Source: Clostridiales bacterium | Lineage (GTDB): Bacteria > Bacillota > Clostridia > Lachnospirales > Lachnospiraceae | Direction of reading: 5' to 3' | NCBI GenBank assembly: GCA_012837605.1 | Contig: DUQV01000043.1 | Span: 1-47,416 of the forward strand | DNA length: 47,416 nt | Shown here: one piece after another, positions 1 to 9,303 of the stretch | Layout: every line of letters begins with the position of its first letter | How positions within the stretch are numbered: the stretch's first letter is position 1 | Position numbers and translations under genes: made by a program | Notes under the pieces: generated by a model | Seen by the model: the letters and a program-made list of their open reading frames with translations, nothing else | Told to the model about the DNA's origin: nothing | Databases searched by the model: none

Positions 1-374
1 CCATATATACTCCTATCAATGGCAAAAGGTTTGATTTCCTTAAAATTCTCAATTTCTATTAACACCAGATAACGCTTACCTCCCCACCTTTTTATCTGGT
101 TAGGTGTAAGACATAGCTTCGTCTGATTATCCTCAATAAGCTTATTAGATTCCTGTTCTGATAGCTTATCAGAGTTAAATACATTCTTAACTGTGGCACT
201 GCTTTTCACCATACCGTCACCGTTGTTTTCGATAAACCATAAGACTTCGCCGGAATATACTCGTCCATGTGGGAACTTTCTTCCTGCCGTCCCTCTGATA
301 ATCATTGTTTTTTCGCCGCTAACGAGTTTATTCAGTTCCTTTTCCTTTGCATCAAGGTATACAACATGATCCAT
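1..374 (-). CDS. Partial CDS running off the left edge; possible ASCH/PUA-like small domain protein
   Basis: Open on the minus strand from ATG at 374 to the window edge with no stop (MDHVVYLDAKEKELNKLVSGEKTMIIRGTAGRKFPHGRVYSGEVLWFIENNGDG...). AGGAGG SD just upstream. Not in the ORF track because it has no stop. Family assignment is weak. Confidence 0.6.
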   Translation of the reverse strand, partial: MDHVVYLDAKEKELNKLVSGEKTMIIRGTAGRKFPHGRVYSGEVLWFIENNGDGMVKSSATVKNVFNSDKLSEQESNKLIEDNQTKLCLTPNQIKRWGGKRYLVLIEIENFKEIKPFAIDRSIY

Positions 375-601
375 TATTTTAATCCTCCTCTTAATGTCCT
401 TTCATTATTCTTAATCTTATCTTTATAATCTGTAGGTAACAGAAAAGCTATAGACAATATAAGTAATGTAAATTTGTCAAGGGGACGTCCAAATTGGTTA
501 AGCCTTTTTATAGAAAGTTGGAGTAACATTCTAGGAATGATTATTGAGAAAAGGTTTTGATTTCCAAGCAGTTGTTCCCTTTTATCCCACGGTATATACA
601 A
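374..601 (-). CDS. Hypothetical 75-aa protein
   Basis: ORF track; its stop overlaps the start of the following minus-strand ORF (TAATGG). No recognisable family. Confidence 0.25.
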   Translation of the reverse strand: MYIPWDKREQLLGNQNLFSIIIPRMLLQLSIKRLNQFGRPLDKFTLLILSIAFLLPTDYKDKIKNNERTLRGGLK

Positions 602-674
602 AAAAAGGTTATAATTAATTTAAATTATTATTAAGCCCATTGTCAAATAAAATCAATTTTTGTACATAAAAAAG

Positions 675-702
675 CAGGAAGAAGTATGAATTCTTCTTCC
701 TG
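675..702 (-). terminator. Rho-independent terminator for the DegV gene
   Basis: Minus strand: CAGGAAGAAG-AATTCATA-CTTCTTCCTG followed by CTTTTTT; lies just after the DegV stop codon. Confidence 0.8.
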
Positions 703-735
703 TTAATATTTCTTAAACATAGAACTAAATTTCTC

Positions 736-1605
736 CTACCGCTTTTCCCCCATAAAGCATAACCCGATTGCACCCGGTCCGGAGTGTGCACCGATGCTTG
801 GACTTACATAATTTATAACGATCTGTTTATGGGGAAGGGCTTCCTTTACAAGGTTGGCTAAATAATTGGCATCATCTACGGCATCGCCATGGGCTATACA
901 TACAATATCATGCTCATCCCTAAACTTGCCCATGCTTTCGAACATATCATTGACGATAGTTGAAAGAGATTTTTTTCTGCCTCTTGCTGTAGAAAGAGAA
1001 ACAAGCTTGCCTTCTTCATTGACATACAGGATAGGCTTTACGTTCATTAATGAACCAATAACTGCTGAGGTCTTGGATATCCTACCGCCTCTTTGCAGAT
1101 GGAATAAATCATCTACGGTAAACCGTACACAAAATTCCATCTTATGTTCTTCAAGCCAAGAGCTGATCTCATCTATAGTCTTGCCTTCTTCCTTCATCTG
1201 GACAGCCTTCATGACAAACATGCCTTCACCAAGTGATACATTAAGTGTATCTACTATAATAATCTTAGCATAGGGATTCTCTTCGCAAAGCTCTCTTGCA
1301 CCTGCCATTACATTATTGCAGCCGCCGCTTAGAGCAGATGAAAAGCTGATATGAAGGATATCAAGACCTTGATCGATATAACTTTGGAAGGTTTCTCTGA
1401 TGACTTCAGGATTACTTGCCATAGTAGTAGGCATATGACCTGCTCTCATCTTGTCATAGAATTCCTTTGGCTCAAGGTTTATTTCATCTCCGTAGGTTGT
1501 TCCTTCCAAATCATAATAATGTGGAATAATTCCAATGTTCTTCTCTTTTATGTAATCATTAAGCAGGTCGCAGTTTGAATCAGCAGTAATAACAAAATCT
1601 TTCAT
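736..1605 (-). CDS. DegV family fatty-acid-binding protein
   Basis: ORF 736..1617; MKDFVITADSNCDLLND..., HISFSSALSGGCNNVMAGA, LQRGGRISKTSA, SPSIGAHSGPGAIGL are DegV motifs. Start could be 1605 or 1617. Confidence 0.9.
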   Translation of the reverse strand: MKDFVITADSNCDLLNDYIKEKNIGIIPHYYDLEGTTYGDEINLEPKEFYDKMRAGHMPTTMASNPEVIRETFQSYIDQGLDILHISFSSALSGGCNNVMAGARELCEENPYAKIIIVDTLNVSLGEGMFVMKAVQMKEEGKTIDEISSWLEEHKMEFCVRFTVDDLFHLQRGGRISKTSAVIGSLMNVKPILYVNEEGKLVSLSTARGRKKSLSTIVNDMFESMGKFRDEHDIVCIAHGDAVDDANYLANLVKEALPHKQIVINYVSPSIGAHSGPGAIGLCFMGEKR

Positions 1606-1857
1606 TTTATTTACCATGCCTTTCTCATAGCCTGCATACTTCTGCAGGGTATTTTATCGTGTGAAGATTTATTATACACATTATCATACACACTTTCACC
1701 ATACATCTGTATACATATTTATTCTACTAAATAATCAATAATTAAGCAATATAATATTTATAAATATTTTAGGATATATTTATAATTTATTAATAATATG
1801 GCAGTGTCAAGAAGGTGGCATACTAATAATTATGAAACTTAATTATGAAGCTGTTAT

Positions 1858-2682
1858 TTACCTTGTGTACTTATTTTCATAGTAAAATAACAGCTTATAT
1901 AGGCCTGTGGCAACAATGCAAAGGATTACTATACTCATAATAACGAGGTCCAAGCGAAAGACCTGGCTGCCATATATAATCAGATAACCAAGGCCTGCCT
2001 TGGCAGCTAAGAATTCACCGATTATTACACCTACTAAGGACAAGCCGATATTTACCTTCATAAGGCTTATCATGGATGGAATATTGCCGGGTAGGATGAC
2101 CTTAAACAGTACATCCTTCTTTTTTCCTCCCAAAGTGTATATCAGCTTTATTTTGTCTTCTTCAACTGACTTAAAATCAGAGTACAGTGTTATGATGGAA
2201 CCAAATAACGAGACCGAGACAGCAGCAACGATAATGGTTTTTATATTGGCACCAAGCCAAACGATGAATACCGGCGCAAGAGCTGATTTGGGAAGACTGT
2301 TAAGAACAATCAGATATGGTTCCATAACCTTTGATATGCTGTCATTCCACCACAGTATTACAGCCGCAATTAAACCGATTAAATTGACTAAAGCGAAGCT
2401 TATCAGTGTTTCAAACAATGTTATACCGATATGATAGAATAATTGACCGCAGGCTGTCATTTCCACAATGGTTTTTACAACCCGTGTCGGACTGGAAAAG
2501 ATAAAAGAATCCACAATACCGATACGTGTGCTGATTTCCCAGAAAGCAACAGATCCTATTAATATTAATAATTGATATAATCTTATTCTGCGAATCCGCA
2601 GTAAATGCTTTCTGATATAGGCCTTCTGAGCAGCTGAAACGCTTAAGCTTTCGCTTAGAACATTTCTATTTTTCCTGCTCAT
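1858..2682 (-). CDS. ABC transporter permease, SsuC/TauC-like (nitrate/sulfonate/taurine family)
   Basis: SVAFWEISTRIGIVDSFIFSSPTRVVKTI; EAA-like loop PGNIPSMISLMKVNIGLSLVGVIIGEFLAAKAGLGYLI. Confidence 0.88.
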   Translation of the reverse strand: MSRKNRNVLSESLSVSAAQKAYIRKHLLRIRRIRLYQLLILIGSVAFWEISTRIGIVDSFIFSSPTRVVKTIVEMTACGQLFYHIGITLFETLISFALVNLIGLIAAVILWWNDSISKVMEPYLIVLNSLPKSALAPVFIVWLGANIKTIIVAAVSVSLFGSIITLYSDFKSVEEDKIKLIYTLGGKKKDVLFKVILPGNIPSMISLMKVNIGLSLVGVIIGEFLAAKAGLGYLIIYGSQVFRLDLVIMSIVILCIVATGLYKLLFYYENKYTR

Positions 2683-3442
2683 TGTGATTTAGCTCCTTCC
2701 ATATAGAATTAAAATAATCCTTGAATTCGGGAGCACTTCTTGCTGCAAAGGGAGTCCGGTCCGGTATGGAAAGCCTGATGTCAAATATCCGCTTTACGGT
2801 TCCGGGGCGGTTCGTCATTACAATAACCCGGTCCGACATACTGATCGCCTCCGAGATATCGTGTGTAATCAGGATAGCTGTCTTTTTTTCTTTGCGGATT
2901 ATGCTCCAGATGTCATCCGCCACTTCGAGTCTTGTTTGGTAATCCAATGCCGAAAACGGCTCATCTAAAAGTAAAATATCCGGTTCTAACAAAAGGGTTC
3001 GTATAAGTGCTGCCCTTTGGCGCATTCCACCGGATAATTCTGAAGGGAAGGATTCTTTGAATGCAATAAGTCCATAAGTATTCAGCATTTCGTTAATCTG
3101 AATGTAGCTGTTATCGGAAAGCTTATGCTGAATCTCCATTCCCAGAGTAACATTTTTTAAGGTGTTTCTCCAATCCAGCAAATGGTCCTTCTGAAGCATA
3201 TATCCGATGTTTTTACCGGAAGATTTGATATCCTTGCCGTTAATATATATTGAACCGGAGCTTGGGGTAAGCAAGCCCGCGATGAGAGAAAGCAGAGTAG
3301 ATTTGCCACAGCCGCTCGGTCCGACGATACCTAAGAATTCGCCGTCATTAACCTGAAAAGAAACATCCATTAATGCCGGTGTTTCTCCTTCAAGGCTATG
3401 GTAGGTATAACTTATATGATCAATACGCAGAAGTTCGCTCAT
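2666..3442 (-). CDS. ABC transporter ATP-binding protein (SsuB/TauB-like)
   Basis: Walker A GPSGCGKST, signature LSGGMRQRAALIR, Walker B ILLLDEPFSALD. Overlaps the permease gene. Confidence 0.93.
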   Translation of the reverse strand: MSELLRIDHISYTYHSLEGETPALMDVSFQVNDGEFLGIVGPSGCGKSTLLSLIAGLLTPSSGSIYINGKDIKSSGKNIGYMLQKDHLLDWRNTLKNVTLGMEIQHKLSDNSYIQINEMLNTYGLIAFKESFPSELSGGMRQRAALIRTLLLEPDILLLDEPFSALDYQTRLEVADDIWSIIRKEKKTAILITHDISEAISMSDRVIVMTNRPGTVKRIFDIRLSIPDRTPFAARSAPEFKDYFNSIWKELNHNEQEK

Positions 3443-3470
3443 ATAGTGCCTCCCTATTTGTTTATACTGT

Positions 3471-3499
3471 ATTATATGTAACCAAAAATGATAGGTTAC
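3471..3499 (-). promoter_or_regulatory. Candidate promoter/operator of the ABC transporter operon
   Basis: Minus-strand TATAAT (complement of 3471-3476) preceded by an inverted repeat GTAACC-N10-GGTTAC (3478-3499) spanning the would-be -35 and spacer. Confidence 0.4.
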
Positions 3500-3540
3500 C
3501 CGGCGTTATGTAACATTATCACATAAAAGCTTCCGAGTTG

Positions 3541-3569
3541 TTGACTTTGCATAATGCAAAGAATATAAT
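3541..3569 (+). promoter_or_regulatory. gcv operon promoter with a palindromic operator in the spacer
   Basis: TTGACT (3541-3546), 17-nt spacer, TATAAT (3564-3569). CTTTGCATAATGCAAAG (3545-3561) is a perfect 8-1-8 palindrome. Confidence 0.75.
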
Positions 3570-3718
3570 TACCTTACAAATATGTCATATATTTCTATGA
3601 TTCTGATATGATTATGAAATTGCTGCGTATGAGATATCCTCCGACGTACTGCATTGCATTTATCGATCTGCAGGTACGCTGGGACATACTTTAACATTAT
3701 GAGAAGGAGGAAACATTT

Positions 3719-4801
3719 ATGGAGATAAAAACACCTCTTTATGACTGCCATATTGAGGCAGGGGGGAAAATTGTACCTTTTGCAGGATATTTGCTTCCGG
3801 TACAATATAAGTCCGGTGTTATAGCAGAACATATGGCAGTCAGAAAAGCAGCAGGGCTTTTTGATGTGTCCCATATGGGAGAGGTTATTATTAGGGGAAA
3901 GGATGCTTTAGACAATATTCAGATGCTGGTAACCAACGATTGTGGCCGTATGATTGATGGACAGGTCAGATACAGTCCTATGTGCAATGGGGAAGGCGGT
4001 GTTATAGATGACCTACTTATCTACAGAATCGACAGTGAGGAGTATCTGATTGTTGTAAATGCATCTAACCGGCATAAGGATGTACATTGGATGAAATCTC
4101 ATTTGCAAGGTGATGCGGAGCTGGTTGATATTTCTGATGAAACAGCACTTGTGGCTCTGCAGGGGCCTTTAGCTGAGAGTATTCTAAGTAAGCTTGCGGA
4201 TGCCTCCAAGCTGCCGAAAAAGTATTATAAATTTAAATATAATGTGGATGTGGCAGGTACAAGCTGTATGGTGTCCAAGACAGGCTATACTGGAGAAGAA
4301 GGATATGAGATATGCTGTAAGAATGAGGATGCGGTTAGGTTATGGGAGCTGCTGCTTAAGGCGGGAAAAGACGACGGATTAATTCCCTGCGGTCTTGGGG
4401 CGAGAGATACTCTTCGTCTGGAAGCAGGCATGCCTCTTTACGGTCATGAGATGGATGAGGAAGTATCCCCGATAGAAGCCGGTTTGGGATTTGCAGTTAA
4501 GCTTAAAAAAGAGAATTTTATTGGGAAAAAGGGCATTATAGACAGAGGAACCCCGACAAGAACCCGTGTCGGACTGAAGATAACGGGAAGAGGTATTGCC
4601 AGAGAGAATTGCCCTGTGTTTTACAATGATAAAGAAATCGGCAGAACAACTTCCGGAACGCATTCTCCGTATCTGGGCTATCCAATAGCCATGGCATTGG
4701 TAGACGTGAATGTAAGCAGTGTTCATACTGAGCTTGAGGTAGATGTCAGGGGAAGAAGAATTGCGGCAGAGATAGTGGAGCTTCCCTTTTATAAAAGGTA
4801 G
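3719..4801 (+). CDS. gcvT: Glycine cleavage system T protein (aminomethyltransferase)
   Basis: MEIKTPLYDCHIEAGGKIVPFAGYLLPVQY; AGLFDVSHMGEV; LGARDTLRLEAGMPLYGHEM. SD GAAGGAGG. Confidence 0.97.
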   Translation: MEIKTPLYDCHIEAGGKIVPFAGYLLPVQYKSGVIAEHMAVRKAAGLFDVSHMGEVIIRGKDALDNIQMLVTNDCGRMIDGQVRYSPMCNGEGGVIDDLLIYRIDSEEYLIVVNASNRHKDVHWMKSHLQGDAELVDISDETALVALQGPLAESILSKLADASKLPKKYYKFKYNVDVAGTSCMVSKTGYTGEEGYEICCKNEDAVRLWELLLKAGKDDGLIPCGLGARDTLRLEAGMPLYGHEMDEEVSPIEAGLGFAVKLKKENFIGKKGIIDRGTPTRTRVGLKITGRGIARENCPVFYNDKEIGRTTSGTHSPYLGYPIAMALVDVNVSSVHTELEVDVRGRRIAAEIVELPFYKR

Positions 4802-4867
4802 TATGGGTTTCTATATAACAAATCATTTATATTTACAAATTGTTAATTAGTATAAGGAGGTCAAATT

Positions 4868-5236
4868 ATGAGCAAGGAGTTTTTATTTACCAAAACCCAT
4901 GAATGGGTACAGTTCTTAGATGATACTACAGCAAGAATAGGTATTTCGGATTATGCACAAAGCGAATTGGGTGATTTGGTATTCATTAATCTTCCCGAGG
5001 AAGGCGACGAAGTGATAGTTGGAGAGTCTTTTGCGGATGTAGAATCTGTGAAGGCTGTTTCCAATGTTTACAGCCCTGTAACCGGAACAGTTAAGTCTAT
5101 AAATAAAAACCTTCTTGACCAGCCGGAGCTTGTCAATATGGATGCCATGGATGCTTGGTTTGTCGAGGTCGAGGGTATTAGCGACAAAGGAGATCTCTTA
5201 TCAGAAGAGGAGTATAAAAAGCTTATTGCCGAGTAG
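4868..5236 (+). CDS. gcvH: Glycine cleavage system H protein
   Basis: KTHEWVQ...GISDYAQSELGDLVFINLPEEG; lipoyl-Lys motif VESVKAVSNVYSPVTG. Confidence 0.97.
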   Translation: MSKEFLFTKTHEWVQFLDDTTARIGISDYAQSELGDLVFINLPEEGDEVIVGESFADVESVKAVSNVYSPVTGTVKSINKNLLDQPELVNMDAMDAWFVEVEGISDKGDLLSEEEYKKLIAE

Positions 5237-5316
5237 TCGGTTATCGTATTGTTTAGATTATATAAGGTGATATACTTTTTCTGTTTTTATGTGTATCCCA
5301 GAACAGGAGGACATAT

Positions 5317-6645
5317 ATGGGTACTTATGTTCCGAATACTACGACGGAGCAGCAAAAGATGCTTAATGCAATAGGGTTAAGCACCATGGATGAGCTGTTT
5401 GATGTTATACCCAATGATGTTAAGCTGAATGCTCCTTTAGATATTCCAAAGGGCATGTCCGAGATGGAAGTGTCCTATAAAATGAAAAAAATCGCAGGAA
5501 AGAATAAGGTTTACGATACTATTTTCAGAGGCTGCGGTGCCTACCGTCATTATATACCTGCCATTGTAAAGCAGGTTACATCAAAGGAAGAATTTATAAC
5601 AGCTTATACTCCATATCAAGCCGAGATAAGTCAAGGGATTCTTCAGTCAATCTTCGAATACCAGACCATGATTTGCGAGCTTACCGGAATGCAGGTTTCG
5701 AATGCATCGGTTTACGATGGTTCGACCGCTGCGGCAGAAGCGGTTATCATGAGTAAGGATAGAAAGAGGAACAAGGCACTTGTTAGTGCTTCAGTAAATC
5801 CTATGACAATTGAGACAATCCGAACATACATCGCTGGCACGGACATAGAAATGGAGATAATACCCGAAAAGGATGGACTTACTGATATAGAGAGCCTGAA
5901 GAAAATGTTGGGCGATGATACAGCATGTGTACTTATTCAGCAGCCAAATTTTTATGGGTTATTAGAAGACGGTGACACCATAGGCGGTATTATGGCCAAT
6001 ACGGATATCAAATATATCATGAGCTGTAATCCCATTTCCTTAGGGATTTTGAAGGCACCGGCAGAATACGGTGTGGATATTGCTGTGGGAGAAGGTCAGC
6101 CTCTGGGTATTGGTCTGTCATTTGGAGGTCCTTATCTTGGTTTTATGGCGACCACCGATAAGCTGATGAGAAGACTTCCGGGAAGGATAGTTGGAGAAAC
6201 TAGGGATTCAAAAGGAAGAAGGGCTTTTGTACTGACACTGCAGGCCAGAGAACAGCATATCCGAAGAGAAAAGGCCTCCAGTAATATCTGCTCCAATCAG
6301 GCACTGTGTGCCATGACGGCGGCTGTCTATCTTGCAGCAATGGGAAGGGAAGGATTGGCACAAGCAGCCAAGCTTTCCATGTCAAAGGCTCATTATCTGG
6401 CTGAGCGGTTATGTGAGATTGACGGATATGAATTGGTGTACAAGGGAGAGTTTTTCAATGAATTTGTCACCACTGTGAATACGGACGCGGATAGGGTACT
6501 GAGTGTTCTTTCAGAACATGAAATACTTGGAGGTTATCCGCTTAAAGGGCAAAAACATAAGGGTCATCTTCTATGGTGTGCAACGGAGGTTAATACCAAG
6601 GAAGAGATAGATACCATGATTCAGATTCTTAAAGATATAAAGTAA
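5317..6645 (+). CDS. gcvPA: Glycine dehydrogenase (decarboxylating) subunit 1
   Basis: MGTYVPNTTTEQQKMLNAIG; GCGAYRHYIPAIVKQV; GEGQPLGIGLSFGGPYLGFMA. Confidence 0.97.
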   Translation: MGTYVPNTTTEQQKMLNAIGLSTMDELFDVIPNDVKLNAPLDIPKGMSEMEVSYKMKKIAGKNKVYDTIFRGCGAYRHYIPAIVKQVTSKEEFITAYTPYQAEISQGILQSIFEYQTMICELTGMQVSNASVYDGSTAAAEAVIMSKDRKRNKALVSASVNPMTIETIRTYIAGTDIEMEIIPEKDGLTDIESLKKMLGDDTACVLIQQPNFYGLLEDGDTIGGIMANTDIKYIMSCNPISLGILKAPAEYGVDIAVGEGQPLGIGLSFGGPYLGFMATTDKLMRRLPGRIVGETRDSKGRRAFVLTLQAREQHIRREKASSNICSNQALCAMTAAVYLAAMGREGLAQAAKLSMSKAHYLAERLCEIDGYELVYKGEFFNEFVTTVNTDADRVLSVLSEHEILGGYPLKGQKHKGHLLWCATEVNTKEEIDTMIQILKDIK

Positions 6646-6702
6646 TAATATCAGATATGTCGAAATCTTTTACGGTTATAATAAAAAACGTATAAGATTA
6701 TT

Positions 6703-8181
6703 ATGGAGAACCTTTTCCTATATAAATGGAGAAATGAGAGGTATATTATGAAACTGATATTTGAGAAGGGAAATATAAACCGCAGATTGGATCTGATGCC
6801 TGAATGTGATGTGCCGGTTGTTGATGTGGATGAAAGATATAAAAGAAAGAAGGAGATTAGGCTTCCCAATGTATCAGAAACAGAAATCAGCAGGCACTAC
6901 ACCAAGCTGTCTAAGCGTACATTTGGTGTAAATAACGGTTTCTACCCGCTCGGATCATGTACCATGAAATATAATCCCAAGATAAATGATGAAATCGCAA
7001 AACTGCCGGGCTTTTCAGATGTTCATCCGCTGCAGCCTGAGCATACTGTGCAGGGCTGCCTTGAAGTATATAAGCTGGCAGAAGAATATCTGTGCGAAAT
7101 AACAGGAATGGATGCCATGGATTTTCAGCCGGCAGCAGGTGCTCACGGTGAATTTACAGGGCTTAAGCTTATCCGGGCATATCACAGGGACAGAAATGAT
7201 ACCAAGCGTGACAAGATAATTGTTCCCGATTCTGCGCACGGAACCAATCCGGCCAGTGCGGCTATGGCAGGCTTTACTGTTATCAATCTTCCTTCAACCG
7301 AAGAAGGATTCGTAGATGTTGATGCTCTTAGGAAGGTGGTAGGAGAGGATACGGCAGGATTTATGCTTACCAATCCTAATACCATTGGTCTTTTTGAGGA
7401 GCACATACTTGAGATTACAAGCATAATACATGAAGCAGGCGGTCTGAATTATTATGATGGGGCTAATCTCAATGCCATAATGGGTATTGCAAGACCGGGA
7501 GATATGGGCTTTGATGTGGTTCATCTGAATCTTCACAAGACATTCTCCACGCCTCATGGTGGAGGAGGTCCCGGAAGCGGTCCGGTTGGCTGTAAGATGC
7601 ATTTGACACAATACCTTCCGACACCAAGAATAGCAGAAAAAGACGGCATGCTTACCTTTGAAGAAAAAAATGGAAAAAGTATAGGACGTGTTAAAGACTT
7701 CTATGGTAACTTCCTTGTGGTGGTAAGGGCACTCACCTATATGATGACCTTGGGCAGCGAAGGGCTAAAGAACGCATCTGAAAATGCTGTCCTAAATGCC
7801 AATTATATGCTGCATATGTTAAAGGACACCTTTGATATCCCATTTGGGAAGGGACGCTGCATGCATGAATTCGTCATTTCCTTAGAGAAACTTAAGAAGG
7901 AAAAATCCGTATCGGCACTTGATTTTGCCAAATCACTTCTTGATTATGAAATCCATCCACCGACGATGTATTTTCCGCTTATCGTGCATGAAGCCCTGAT
8001 GGTTGAGCCCACCGAGACAGAAACCAAGGAAACTCTCGACGAAGTAATTGCTATATATAAAGAGCTCTACGATAAAGCATACACTGACCCGGATTCTATG
8101 CATAACAGTCCTGCAACCACCCCTGTGGGACGTCCTGATGAGGTAGCTGCAGCAAGAAATCCGATACTGAGATTTTTTTAA
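6703..8181 (+). CDS. gcvPB: Glycine dehydrogenase (decarboxylating) subunit 2 (start probably at 6748)
   Basis: PLGSCTMKYNPKIND; PLP-Lys motif DVVHLNLHKTFSTPHGGGGPGSGPVG. SD precedes the internal Met (MKLIFEKGNINRR). Confidence 0.96.
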   Translation: MENLFLYKWRNERYIMKLIFEKGNINRRLDLMPECDVPVVDVDERYKRKKEIRLPNVSETEISRHYTKLSKRTFGVNNGFYPLGSCTMKYNPKINDEIAKLPGFSDVHPLQPEHTVQGCLEVYKLAEEYLCEITGMDAMDFQPAAGAHGEFTGLKLIRAYHRDRNDTKRDKIIVPDSAHGTNPASAAMAGFTVINLPSTEEGFVDVDALRKVVGEDTAGFMLTNPNTIGLFEEHILEITSIIHEAGGLNYYDGANLNAIMGIARPGDMGFDVVHLNLHKTFSTPHGGGGPGSGPVGCKMHLTQYLPTPRIAEKDGMLTFEEKNGKSIGRVKDFYGNFLVVVRALTYMMTLGSEGLKNASENAVLNANYMLHMLKDTFDIPFGKGRCMHEFVISLEKLKKEKSVSALDFAKSLLDYEIHPPTMYFPLIVHEALMVEPTETETKETLDEVIAIYKELYDKAYTDPDSMHNSPATTPVGRPDEVAAARNPILRFF

Positions 8182-8250
8182 CAGTGACAGGCACCATTAC
8201 AGATTTGTTAACTCATGTAATATTTTTGTAATGGTGACAGGCACCATTAA
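8179..8250. repeat. Dispersed paired-hairpin intergenic repeat, copy 1
   Basis: Two GTGACAGGCACCATTA units about 50 nt apart; the second is TAATGGTG-ACAGG-CACCATTA (8-bp stem, 8229-8249). Inverted relative to the homologous copy at 40095-40166. Confidence 0.8.
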
Positions 8251-8259
8251 GAAGAGAGA

Positions 8260-9258
8260 GTGATGACTATAAGACGGTTAAGATATTACATTTCAAATGA
8301 AACCGATCCGTATAGGAACCTGGCTCTTGAGGAATATCTTTTGCATAATGTAACGGAGGATGAGTGCATTCTTTATCTGTGGCAGAACGAAAAAACCGTT
8401 GTAATAGGAATAAATCAAAATCCATGGAAAGAATGCAAGGTTAAGGAGCTTAATGAAGATGGGGGCAGGCTTGTAAGAAGGTTGTCCGGTGGAGGAGCGG
8501 TATATCATGATTTGGGCAATCTTAATTTTACATTTATTATGACGAAGGATAACTATGATGTTGAGAGGCAGCTTGAGGTTATTATTAAGGCTGTGAACAG
8601 TTTAGGTATAAGGGCTGTCAAGTCGGGAAGAAATGATATTACTGTTGATGGAAGAAAGTTTTCAGGGAATGCATTTTATTCCATAGGAGGCAAATGCTAT
8701 CATCATGGAACTATTCTGGTAGATGTGGATATGCCAAGTCTTTCAAAGTATCTGAATGTATCAAAGACTAAACTTATATCAAAGGGTGTGGATTCCGTAA
8801 GAAAAAGGGTAACCAATCTTAAGGAATACAGACCGGAGCTTAGTATGGATATGCTTAAGAATGAGCTTCTGCAGGCCTTCAGGAAAACCTACGGATTGGA
8901 GCTTGCCCGTATAGAAGATGCGGAGTTTTCGCAGGATACGATTAAAGCGGGAATAGAGAAATTCTCCTCATGGGAATGGAATTTCGGAAGAAAGATAGAG
9001 TTTAGCGATAGCCTTGAAAGGAGATTTGATTGGGGAGATATTGAGTTACAGATGGTAGTTGAGAGCGGTATCATAAAGGATTGCCGGGTATATTCGGACG
9101 CTCTTGATACAGAGATTTTTGAGATACTTCCAAAGCTTCTGATCGGATGCAGGTTTTCTGCCGGGGAAATGGAAGAGGTCTTAAGGGAAATTGATGCGGA
9201 AGATAATAAGATCCGGATGATTGAGGATATAATTACGCTTATTCGTGAGGAAATATAA
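8260..9258 (+). CDS. lplA: Lipoate--protein ligase
   Basis: NLALEEYLL, LYLWQNEKTVVIGINQNPWKECK, GGRLVRRLSGGGAVYHDLGNLNFTFI. GTG 8260 or ATG 8263 start. Confidence 0.95.
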   Translation: MMTIRRLRYYISNETDPYRNLALEEYLLHNVTEDECILYLWQNEKTVVIGINQNPWKECKVKELNEDGGRLVRRLSGGGAVYHDLGNLNFTFIMTKDNYDVERQLEVIIKAVNSLGIRAVKSGRNDITVDGRKFSGNAFYSIGGKCYHHGTILVDVDMPSLSKYLNVSKTKLISKGVDSVRKRVTNLKEYRPELSMDMLKNELLQAFRKTYGLELARIEDAEFSQDTIKAGIEKFSSWEWNFGRKIEFSDSLERRFDWGDIELQMVVESGIIKDCRVYSDALDTEIFEILPKLLIGCRFSAGEMEEVLREIDAEDNKIRMIEDIITLIREEI

Positions 9259-9303
9259 TGGAAATCCTTTCTTATGACAGTATGATACTCAGGAGGAAAT
9301 ATA

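Noticed and set aside
866-1273. 135-aa plus-strand ORF
   Set aside because: Antisense to the DegV gene with no independent support.
3576-3718. Glycine riboswitch upstream of gcvT
   Set aside because: Expected by context, but no recognisable tandem glycine aptamer consensus was seen; needs cmscan to be sure.
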